Shown here piece after piece: positions 1 through 6,558 of a stretch of 16,671 nt of DNA. This DNA comes from RGIG5050 sp045636065 (GTDB taxonomy: Bacteria; Verrucomicrobiota; Kiritimatiellia; RFP12; UBA1067). Positions within the stretch are counted from its first letter, which is position 1, and every line of letters begins with the position of its first letter. The position numbers and the translations under genes are program-made. The notes beneath the pieces were generated by a model. It was not told the origin of the DNA. It saw only the letters and a list, made by a program, of their open reading frames with translations, and made no database searches. The stretch spans positions 1 through 16,671 of the forward strand of contig JAZTWW010000045.1 in the NCBI GenBank assembly GCA_045636065.1, written 5' to 3'.

Positions 1-1
1 G

Positions 2-1405
2 CTCTCGCTTGAGCAGGCGCTCGCCGGGAAGAATATCGCCGGCAAGGCGCAGACAGGTTCCGGCAAGACAGCCGCGTTTCTCGTCGCGATCTTGACTCGC
101 TATCTCCGCACGCCAGAGAACCGCGCGAAAGAGGGCGGCGCCCCGCGCGCGCTCGTCATCGCGCCGACGCGCGAACTCGTCATACAGATCTGCAAGGACG
201 CCGACCAGATAGGCAAGTACTGCGGCCTCAGGAGCCTCGCGGTCTACGGCGGAATGGACTACGACCGCCAGAGGCGCGAGCTTACCGAGGCGCCGGTCGA
301 TCTTCTCGTCGCGACGCCTGGTAGGCTTCTCGACTTCTGCCAGCAGCGCGTCATAGACTTGAGGTGCGTCGACACAGTCGTGATCGACGAGGCCGACAGG
401 ATGCTCGACATGGGCTTCATACCTGATGTGAGCCGCATCATGGGCCATCTGCCGCCCAAGGACCAGCGCGCCACGATGCTCTACTCCGCAACGCTCACCG
501 ACCGCGTCATGGAGCTCGCCTCCCGCTGGATGGACGAGCCTTTCAAGGCCGAGGTCGAGAGCGAGCACAACGCGACCGACACGGTGAGGCAGGTAGTCTA
601 CGTCGTCCGCGCCGAGGACAAGTTCACGGTTCTGTTCAACCACATCGCCCTCCACCCGGATGCGCGCGCGATCATCTTCTGCAACCGCAAGGTGACCACC
701 GAGGATGTGGCCGCGAGCCTTGAAAGGCGCGGGGTCAAGTGCGAGATGCTCTCCGGCGACGTGAACCAGAACAGGCGCCTGAAGGTGCTTGAGGACTTCC
801 GCTCCGGGAAGGTGAAGATCGTCGTGGCGACGGACGTCACCGGGCGCGGCATCCACGTCGACGACATCGAGTACGTCATCAACTTCGACTTCCCCTACGA
901 GGCCGAGGATTACGTCCACAGGATCGGCCGCACGGGAAGGGCCGGCAACACCGGTATCGCCATAAGCTTCGCCGACGAGGACGAGAGCTTCGCCATCCCC
1001 GACATCGAGGAGTACATCAACGAGCCTCTGAAGTGCACGATCATCCAGGATGACGATCCGCTCCTCAAGCCCCTTGAGAAGCTTGCGCGCGGCCAGCGCG
1101 GCGAGCTTGGCGAGGTGGACGAGGCGGCAAAGGCCCAGGTTGACGCACGCGAGGCCGTGACGGACGAGCACAAGGCGGCTGCGGCGGCCGTCGTCGGCGC
1201 GCAGGGCGGCGGGATAGTCGTCAAGGACGCCAAGGGCAAGGCCGCTTTCGTGCGCGCCTCCTCCGCTGAGCGCAAGGAGCCGACGTTCGACAACGCCCTC
1301 GAGCCCAAGCCCGCGCCCGTCGACGAGCGCAACGTCTACTTCAACCCCGTCGAGCAGACGGTGCGCCACGAGGAGTGGAAGCCCGAGGAACCGAAAGAAC
1401 TTTAA
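2..1405 (+). CDS. DEAD-box ATP-dependent RNA helicase, RhlB-like (5' end missing)
   Basis: ATP-dependent unwinding of RNA duplexes, probably in mRNA turnover or ribosome assembly. The frame is open from base 2, so the gene starts before the window; 467 codons are visible. Motifs in order: AQTGSGKT (motif I, ATP binding, around base 47-70), PTRELV (Ia), TPGR (Ib), VIDEAD (II, Walker B), SAT (III), IIFCNR (IV), TDVTGRGI (V) and YVHRIGRTGRAG (VI). The Q motif and N-terminus are missing because of the window edge. The segment just after motif VI (FADEDESFAIPDIEEYI) resembles RhlB more than RhlE or DeaD. A tail of roughly 130 residues follows the core; it is Ala/Lys/Glu-rich and ends in acidic, Pro-containing sequence, and may bind RNA or partners. 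An internal TTG at 92 is not the start, because motif I lies upstream of it. The T-rich DNA after the stop has no clear terminator hairpin. The family is certain; the RhlB subgroup is inferred. Confidence 0.93.
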   Translation, partial: LSLEQALAGKNIAGKAQTGSGKTAAFLVAILTRYLRTPENRAKEGGAPRALVIAPTRELVIQICKDADQIGKYCGLRSLAVYGGMDYDRQRRELTEAPVDLLVATPGRLLDFCQQRVIDLRCVDTVVIDEADRMLDMGFIPDVSRIMGHLPPKDQRATMLYSATLTDRVMELASRWMDEPFKAEVESEHNATDTVRQVVYVVRAEDKFTVLFNHIALHPDARAIIFCNRKVTTEDVAASLERRGVKCEMLSGDVNQNRRLKVLEDFRSGKVKIVVATDVTGRGIHVDDIEYVINFDFPYEAEDYVHRIGRTGRAGNTGIAISFADEDESFAIPDIEEYINEPLKCTIIQDDDPLLKPLEKLARGQRGELGEVDEAAKAQVDAREAVTDEHKAAAAAVVGAQGGGIVVKDAKGKAAFVRASSAERKEPTFDNALEPKPAPVDERNVYFNPVEQTVRHEEWKPEEPKEL

Positions 1406-1414
1406 ATTTTTCGC

Positions 1415-1443
1415 TTTCTTTTTTCGCCCTTTTTTGGTATGCT
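1415..1443 (+). promoter_or_regulatory. Candidate extended -10 promoter for the hexokinase/galactose block
   Basis: TATGCT at 1438-1443 is preceded by TGG (1435-1437), giving an extended -10 of the TGnTATnnT type. The -35 position at the usual 17-bp spacing holds only TTTCTT (1415-1420), so recognition would rest mainly on the extended -10. Transcription would begin near 1450 and give a leader of about 37 nt. It sits in a T-rich gap immediately after the helicase stop. The promoter of the gene at 14081 uses the same TGGTA form. Confidence 0.5.
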
Positions 1444-1453
1444 TATTGGAAAC

Positions 1454-1467
1454 CCGCCGCGAGGCGG
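1454..1467 (+). promoter_or_regulatory. 5'-leader hairpin with GNRA tetraloop
   Basis: CCGCC (1454-1458) and GGCGG (1463-1467) form a perfect 5-bp stem closed by GCGA, a GNRA-type tetraloop. It lies between the predicted transcription start and the Shine-Dalgarno of the hexokinase gene. It is too short to be a known riboswitch. It could stabilise the mRNA 5' end or be part of a small repeat, since a similar sequence occurs at 14022-14040. Confidence 0.45.
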
Positions 1468-1486
1468 ACAAATTCCGAGGAGAGAT

Positions 1487-2779
1487 ATGCAGACACCAGA
1501 AGAGTTCCTTGAGGCGAACGGTCTTGTTTGGGCGAAGCTCGACCGTTCCGGGCTCATTCTATCCTTTCTGAGGGAGATGGAGCTTGGGCTTGAAGGTGGC
1601 GAAAGTTCGCTGAGGATGATCCCGGCCTACATCTCGCCATATGGAGAGATCGAATGGGATGTCGCGGTGCCCGTTCTGGATGCCGGAGGGACGAACCTTA
1701 GAGGCGCCGCGATCACCATCTGCCGCGACGGTACGTTCAGGATCGAGGGCCGCGAGAACGTCGAAATGCCGGGTGCCTCCCGCGAAGTCGGCGACGACGA
1801 GTTCTACGGAGCGTTCGAAAGGCAGCTCTCCCGCGTAAGCCCCCTCGCCGCGACGGATGCCGTGGGTTTCTGCTTCAGCTACCCGGCCGAGGCGAGCGCC
1901 GACGGCGACTGCCGGCTTCTCATGTGGACGAAGCAGATAAAGGCCCCCGGAATCGTGGGCAGCTGGGTCGGGGCGGAGCTCAAGAAGCGTCTAGACCCAA
2001 AGCCGTCGAGGATGGTCCTTTTGAATGACACCGTCGCGACGCTTCTTGCCGGCAAGGCCACGGAGCGCGGGGTCAAGTACTCCTCCTACATCGGCTTCAT
2101 CCTCGGAACGGGCACGAACGTAGCGTATCCCGAGAAGGTCTCGAACATCAAGAAGCTCGGTGGCGGTGGCGAAGGCGTGATGATAATAAACGCCGAGTCC
2201 GGCGCGTTCGACAAGATCCCCCAGAGCGCCTTCGACAGGGCCATGGACACGAAGTGTCTCGATCCCGGCAAGAGCCGCTTCGAGAAGATGATCGCGGGCG
2301 TCTACTTGGGAAGGCTGGGGCTTGAGGTCTACCGCGCGGCCGCGGAGGCAAGGTTCTTCTCCCCGAAGGCGTGCGAGCGCGTCATGGCGCTGGAGGCCCT
2401 GGAGACGATCGACTTCGACAATTTCTGCGCGCAGGCCCAGGGCCGGAGGCCAAATCCGCTCGATGCGGTGTTCACCGACCCGGTGGACCGCGAGATGGCG
2501 CGCAGGCTCGGGCGCCCCGTCTTCGAGCGCGCCGCGATACTGACGGCCGTGCACCTTGCAGCCTTCATAATAAAGACGGGCGGCGGAACGAATCCCGCCT
2601 CCCCCGTGTGCGTGAACGTCGACGGCAGCACGTACTACAAGACAAGGACAGTCGATTTCCCGTCCGCAGTCAAGGCGGAGCTGGATGCGCTTCTCGCCCC
2701 CCGCAACGTGTCGTACGCGCTCGTGCGCGTCGACGACGCCCCTGCGGTCGGCGCGGCCGTCGCGGCGCTACTCAAATGA
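1487..2779 (+). CDS. Hexokinase (eukaryotic-type hexokinase family)
   Basis: ATP-dependent phosphorylation of glucose or a related hexose in the cytoplasm. The 430-residue protein carries hexokinase-family signatures rather than ROK or bacterial GlcK ones: phosphate-1 loop DAGGTNLRG (residues 65-73), sugar-binding FSYP (130-133) followed by WTKQIKAPG, catalytic-base region LLNDTVATL with Asp181, phosphate-2 loop GTGTN (207-211) and FEKMIAGVYLG (265-275). The length fits a single bacterial hexokinase unit. The start was chosen at 1487 because GAGGAGAG lies just upstream; an in-frame ATG at 1439 falls inside the predicted -10 element. galK follows after 52 nt, so the gene probably opens a galactose/glucose utilisation block. 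Glucose specificity is inferred; other hexoses are possible. Confidence 0.87.
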   Translation: MQTPEEFLEANGLVWAKLDRSGLILSFLREMELGLEGGESSLRMIPAYISPYGEIEWDVAVPVLDAGGTNLRGAAITICRDGTFRIEGRENVEMPGASREVGDDEFYGAFERQLSRVSPLAATDAVGFCFSYPAEASADGDCRLLMWTKQIKAPGIVGSWVGAELKKRLDPKPSRMVLLNDTVATLLAGKATERGVKYSSYIGFILGTGTNVAYPEKVSNIKKLGGGGEGVMIINAESGAFDKIPQSAFDRAMDTKCLDPGKSRFEKMIAGVYLGRLGLEVYRAAAEARFFSPKACERVMALEALETIDFDNFCAQAQGRRPNPLDAVFTDPVDREMARRLGRPVFERAAILTAVHLAAFIIKTGGGTNPASPVCVNVDGSTYYKTRTVDFPSAVKAELDALLAPRNVSYALVRVDDAPAVGAAVAALLK

Positions 2780-2780
2780 C

Positions 2781-2808
2781 TTGCGGTCAAACGAATCAAA
2801 GGTAAACC
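2781..2808 (+). promoter_or_regulatory. Weak candidate promoter upstream of galK
   Basis: In the 52-nt hexokinase-galK gap, TTGCGG (2781-2786) and TAAACC (2803-2808) are separated by 16 bp. A start near 2815 would leave a short leader containing the A-rich AAAAAAGGAA ribosome-binding region. Both boxes are imperfect, and galK may simply be read through from the hexokinase gene. Confidence 0.25.
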
Positions 2809-2831
2809 GAACAGAAAAAAGGAATAGAGAA

Positions 2832-4004
2832 ATGCAGAACAAGGAAGTCTACGAAGAGCTCGTTTCGAAGTTTGAAAGCGTCTACGGCACCAAGCCCCAG
2901 ATCGTCTCGTATGCCCCCGGCCGCATCGAGGTCCTCGGCAACCACACCGACTACAACGAAGGTTTCGTCTTCTCAGCCGCCATCCAGTACGGCACGTTCT
3001 TCGCCGTCGCGCCGCGCACCGACCGCGAGGTCCACGTCGTCGCCGGCGATCTCATGAAGGAGATATCCTACACGATCGACAAGGTCGAGAAGAGGAGCGA
3101 GGACACCTGGCAGAACTACGTGAACGGCACGTTCGCATGCCTCTTCCCGGGAAAGACCGCCGAGCTCGGACACGGCTTCAACGCAATGTTCCTCGGAAAC
3201 GTCCCGCTCGGCGCAGGCCTCTCCTCCTCCGCCGCCCTCGAGATGGCTACCGCCAAGGCTCTCTGCAAGCTCTACGGGCTTGAGATCGACACCGTCACGA
3301 TGGCCAAGGCCGGCCAGAAGGCCGAGCACGAGTACGCCGGCTGCCCCTGCGGCCTTCTTGACCAGCTCTCCTCGCTCGCCGGCAAGGAAGGCCAGCTCGT
3401 CAAGAGCGACTTCAGGAGCAACACATACGAGAACGTCAACCTCGGCGACGGCGTCGTCTTCATGATGGTTACGAGCCCCGCCAAGCACGCGCTCGTCGAC
3501 GGCGCGTACGCATCCCGCCGCCAGGCCTGCGAAGAGGCCGCCAAGTACTTTGCCGGCGTCCTCCGCCATCCCGTCACGCATTTGAGGGACGTCTCCATGG
3601 CCGAGTGGGTTCTCTACCGCGGCGGCCTCTCCGAGACGACGGCCAAGCGCGCCGTCCACCCGATCGGCGAGGATGAGCGCGTTCTCGCCGGCGCGAAGCT
3701 CCTTGAGAAGGGCGATGTCGAAGGATTCGGCGCTTTCATGTACGACAGCCACGAGTCCAGCCGCAACTGGTTCGAGAACTCCTGCGAGGAGCTCGATGCC
3801 ATCGTCGATTTCGCCAAGGCCATCCCCGAAGTCCTCGGTGCGCGCCTCTCCGGCGGCGGCTTCGGCGGCAGCTGCGTCCTGCTCGTGAAGCCCGAGGCAA
3901 CCGACAAGATCGCCGAGAAGATCAACACCCAGTACAAGGCCAAGTACGGCAACGAGTGCAAGATTTCCGTCATCAAGGCAAGCGAAGGCGCCCACCTCGT
4001 CTAA
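2832..4004 (+). CDS. galK: Galactokinase (GHMP kinase family)
   Basis: Phosphorylates alpha-D-galactose to galactose-1-phosphate, the first committed Leloir step, in the cytoplasm. The 390-residue product has all three GHMP/galactokinase motifs: APGRIEVLGNHTDYNEG (sugar-binding region, Arg31, His38, Asp40), GNVPLGAGLSSSAALEMA (ATP loop, Gly129-Ala135) and ARLSGGGFGGSC (around 337-347). The catalytic Asp is Asp177 in CGLLDQ. The usual GEHTDYN is GNHTDYN here, so the conserved sugar-contacting Glu is replaced by Asn37. Start 2832 was chosen because the N-terminus then matches the family, with an A-rich GGAA site about 8 nt upstream; the frame is open further upstream, but that part overlaps the hexokinase gene. 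The neighbours (transporter, mutarotase) support galactose as substrate. galT and galE are not in the window. Confidence 0.92.
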   Translation: MQNKEVYEELVSKFESVYGTKPQIVSYAPGRIEVLGNHTDYNEGFVFSAAIQYGTFFAVAPRTDREVHVVAGDLMKEISYTIDKVEKRSEDTWQNYVNGTFACLFPGKTAELGHGFNAMFLGNVPLGAGLSSSAALEMATAKALCKLYGLEIDTVTMAKAGQKAEHEYAGCPCGLLDQLSSLAGKEGQLVKSDFRSNTYENVNLGDGVVFMMVTSPAKHALVDGAYASRRQACEEAAKYFAGVLRHPVTHLRDVSMAEWVLYRGGLSETTAKRAVHPIGEDERVLAGAKLLEKGDVEGFGAFMYDSHESSRNWFENSCEELDAIVDFAKAIPEVLGARLSGGGFGGSCVLLVKPEATDKIAEKINTQYKAKYGNECKISVIKASEGAHLV

Positions 4005-4037
4005 GCGGTCTGAGTACAACCATAAGGAGTTCTTGAA

Positions 4038-5369
4038 ATGGAAACTGAAAAGAAGTCTAACGGCAAGCTCATCGGCATCGCGACGATGTTTGCCCTGTAC
4101 GGAATGTGCGGTTTCGTGACGTTCCTGGCGGCACCCGCAGGTGACATCTGGAAGTACCAGCCTGGTCTTGCGGGCTCCAATGCCCTCGGCATGATGGGCC
4201 TTCTGATGAACTTTACGCCCTATCTCTTCTTCGGGGTGATAGCGGGCAATCTCCTCCTGAAGCTCGGATACAAGAGGATGGCTCTTCTGGCGGTCGGGTC
4301 CGGGCTTACCGGCATCCTCCTTCAGTGGGCGTCCAGCGAGTTCCTGGTGGGCAAGATGCTCGGCGGCTTCCCCGCCAACTGGTTCATCTATCTCGTAGGT
4401 GCTTTCGTCTCGGGCATTTCAAACTGCTTCCTCAACACCGTCATCAACCCGATGCTCAACACGCTCGGCGGCGGCGGATTGAAGGGCAACCGCCTCAATC
4501 TCTGCGGCGGCACGTTCCAGGGCATCTGCATGGCGGCATGCCCGGTGCTGATCGGCTCGTTCGTCCCTGATGCGGCCACGGCCAAGTTCGCCGACATCGG
4601 CGCGGTCCTCCTGGTTGCGGCGGCGGTGTTCGCAGTTTCGCTCGTGGTGATCGCGTTCCTGCCGATCCAGAACCCCGCGCCGCGTCCTGCGAACCTCACG
4701 TTCGAGCGTTCGCCTCTCGCATTCCGCCACTGCCTTCTTGGCGTCATCGGCATCTTCCTCTACATGGGCATCGAGTCCGGTATCGGCGCTGAGCTCAAGC
4801 AGTGGCTTTCCGACCCCGAGTTCAGCCCGCTTCGCAACGCCGAGGTGTACGGCAACGTCGAGTTCGGCGTTGTGGCCGGCAATGCGATGGGGCTCTTCGG
4901 CCTTATGATGCTCTTCGGGCGTCTCATGGGCTCCATCTTCGGCGGCAAGGTTTCGCCGCGTGCAATGCTGATAACGGTCTCCGGCCTCGGCGTTGCGTGC
5001 GTTTCCCTTGGCATGCTGCTTGGCGACAGCTCTGTCGTGACACTCCCGCTCTTCGCCAAGACGCAGTTCGTGATGACGAAGCTCCCCATCGGCGCTCTCT
5101 TCTTCATCCTCTGCGGCCTTTGCGCGTCCGTCATGTGGGGCGTCATATTCAACCTCTCGGTCGAGGGCCTCGGCAAGTACACGGAGAAGGCTTCCGGCCT
5201 CTTCATGATGATGGTGGTCGGCGGCGGCATCCTGCCTACGGTCATGGGCAAGATCGCCAACTTCAACTTCATGGCGTCGTTCGCGATTCCGCTCGGCTGC
5301 TTCATCTACCTCCTCGTGTATGCGCTTTTCTTCACCAAGAACGTCAACACCGACATCAAGGTGGACTGA
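4038..5369 (+). CDS. FHS-family MFS sugar:H+ symporter (galactose/glucose/fucose type)
   Basis: Proton-coupled sugar importer in the inner membrane. The 443-residue product is highly hydrophobic, with about 12 membrane-spanning segments, and belongs to the fucose/galactose/glucose:H+ symporter branch of the major facilitator superfamily (FucP/GluP-like). The best signatures are FNLSVEGLGKYTEKASG (about 371-387) followed by VVGGGILPTVMG in the C-terminal half, and GNRLNLCGGTFQG in the N-terminal half. AAGGAG (4023-4028) stands 9 nt before the ATG. It lies 33 nt after galK and 15 nt before galM, so the likely substrate is galactose and/or glucose. Exact specificity cannot be read from sequence. 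Confidence 0.86.
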   Translation: METEKKSNGKLIGIATMFALYGMCGFVTFLAAPAGDIWKYQPGLAGSNALGMMGLLMNFTPYLFFGVIAGNLLLKLGYKRMALLAVGSGLTGILLQWASSEFLVGKMLGGFPANWFIYLVGAFVSGISNCFLNTVINPMLNTLGGGGLKGNRLNLCGGTFQGICMAACPVLIGSFVPDAATAKFADIGAVLLVAAAVFAVSLVVIAFLPIQNPAPRPANLTFERSPLAFRHCLLGVIGIFLYMGIESGIGAELKQWLSDPEFSPLRNAEVYGNVEFGVVAGNAMGLFGLMMLFGRLMGSIFGGKVSPRAMLITVSGLGVACVSLGMLLGDSSVVTLPLFAKTQFVMTKLPIGALFFILCGLCASVMWGVIFNLSVEGLGKYTEKASGLFMMMVVGGGILPTVMGKIANFNFMASFAIPLGCFIYLLVYALFFTKNVNTDIKVD

Positions 5370-5384
5370 GGAAGGAGTTTTTCG

Positions 5385-6452
5385 ATGATATCTGTAAAAC
5401 CATACGGCAAGACGAAATACGGCGAAGAGGCGAGGCTCTTCACGCTCGAAGGGAAGGGTGGCGTCCGCATGGACGTCACCGACTGGGGCGGCCGCGTCGT
5501 GAGGCTCTACACGCCTGACAGGAACGGCGAGCTCAAGGACGTCACCATCGGCTTCGACGATCCCTCCGGCTACGAGAACACCGACCGCTACTGGGCCGCT
5601 CTCATCGGCCGCGTCGGCAATCGCATCGCCGCCGGCAAGTTCCGCCTTGACGGCAAGGACTACAGCCTCGCGCTCAACAACTTCCCCGCCGGGATCGGCT
5701 GCCACCTCCATGGCGGCGAGCGCGGCTGGGACAGCTACATCTGGGGCGTCGAGCCCTTCGAGAAGGGCGATGACGTGGGGCTCATCCTTACGCACACCAG
5801 CCCCGACGGCGACGAAGGCTACGACGGCACCGTCAAGGTGAAGGTCGTCTACACGCTCACGAAGGACAACGTGTGGCGCGTCGAGTACGAGGCCGTGACC
5901 GACAAGGCCACGCCCATCAACATGACGCAGCACATCTACTTCAACTTCAAGGGCGAGGCCGGCGGCACCATCGAGGACCACATCCTCCAGATCGAGAGCG
6001 ACGTCACCACCCCCTACGGGCCGGACCAGATCCCCACGGGCGAGTTCCGCGCCGTCGAGGGCACGCCTTTCGACTTCAGGAAGCCCACCGAGATCGGTCT
6101 TCACATCAACGATGACGACGACCAGATCCGCTACGGCAAGGGCTACGACCACAACTGGATCCTCCGCAACCAGTCCGGCAGGCTTGAAAGGGCCGCCACC
6201 CTTGTGGAGCCCAAGTGCGGCCGCAAGCTCGAAGTGTGGACTACGGAGCCCGCGCTTCAGGTCTACACCGCGAACTGGTGCCAGAACGGCTGGAAGGCGA
6301 AGGGTTCCGACGTCCTCTGCGAGAGGTGCGGCATAGCGCTCGAAACGCAGCACACTCCCGACGCCGTCAACAAGCCCAACTTCGCGTCGATCATACTGCG
6401 TCCCGGCGAGACGTACCGCACGACCACGGAGTTCCGCTTCTCGGTCGTCTAA
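5385..6452 (+). CDS. galM: Aldose 1-epimerase (galactose mutarotase)
   Basis: Interconverts the beta and alpha anomers of galactose or glucose so that galactokinase receives alpha-galactose. The 355-residue beta-sandwich protein contains the expected landmarks: GNRIAAGKFRLDGK (78-91), CHLHGG with His107/His109, the catalytic-acid region NMTQHIYFN with His183, YDHNWIL (Asp255/His256), EVWTTEPALQVYTANW and the catalytic base Glu320 in ALETQHTPD, followed by LRPGETY. Length is normal for GalM. AAGGAG at 5374-5379 supports the start. It closes the sugar block, and the tRNA-Gln starts only 16 nt after its stop. No signal peptide is visible, so it is cytoplasmic. Confidence 0.93.
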   Translation: MISVKPYGKTKYGEEARLFTLEGKGGVRMDVTDWGGRVVRLYTPDRNGELKDVTIGFDDPSGYENTDRYWAALIGRVGNRIAAGKFRLDGKDYSLALNNFPAGIGCHLHGGERGWDSYIWGVEPFEKGDDVGLILTHTSPDGDEGYDGTVKVKVVYTLTKDNVWRVEYEAVTDKATPINMTQHIYFNFKGEAGGTIEDHILQIESDVTTPYGPDQIPTGEFRAVEGTPFDFRKPTEIGLHINDDDDQIRYGKGYDHNWILRNQSGRLERAATLVEPKCGRKLEVWTTEPALQVYTANWCQNGWKAKGSDVLCERCGIALETQHTPDAVNKPNFASIILRPGETYRTTTEFRFSVV

Positions 6453-6468
6453 TCAAGGCTTTGACGCC

Positions 6469-6542
6469 TGCCCGGTGATGTAATGGCAGCATAGGGGATT
6501 TTGATTCCCTTCGAGACGGTTCGAATCCGTCCCGGGCAACCA
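6469..6542 (+). tRNA. tRNA-Gln (anticodon TTG), CCA encoded
   Basis: A full cloverleaf can be folded: acceptor TGCCCGG/CCGGGCA, D-arm ATG/CAT with GG in the loop, anticodon stem GGGGA/TCCCT with loop TTTTGAT (anticodon TTG, positions 34-36), variable loop TCGA, T-arm GACGG-TTCGAAT-CCGTC, discriminator A and an encoded CCA end. The U1-A72 pair is typical of tRNA-Gln. It lies 16 nt after galM and 16 nt before the next start codon, with no obvious promoter or terminator of its own, so it is probably cut from a longer transcript. Confidence 0.95.
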
Positions 6543-6558
6543 TTTTGAGAATAGATAT

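Noticed and set aside
92..94. TTG start for the helicase
   Set aside because: The ATP-binding motif I lies upstream in the same frame, so the gene begins before the window.
1403..1440. Rho-independent terminator after the helicase gene
   Set aside because: The DNA is T-rich but no GC-rich dyad precedes the T-tracts.
2780..2831. Riboswitch upstream of galK
   Set aside because: Only 52 nt with no stable fold or known aptamer features.
2973..4019. 348-codon minus-strand frame opposite galK
   Set aside because: Same GC-rich shadow effect; no motifs, and galK is certain.
4419..6353. Very long open frame on the minus strand (644 codons) opposite the symporter and galM
   Set aside because: Both + strand genes are clear family members. 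The antisense product is a low-complexity Ala/Glu/Val/Asp/Arg-rich sequence without domains, as expected from GC-biased codons read backwards.
6469..6542. tRNA-Gln as an integration site for a genomic island
   Set aside because: No integrase nearby and no second copy of the tRNA 3' end seen downstream in the window; flanking genes are ordinary and co-directional.
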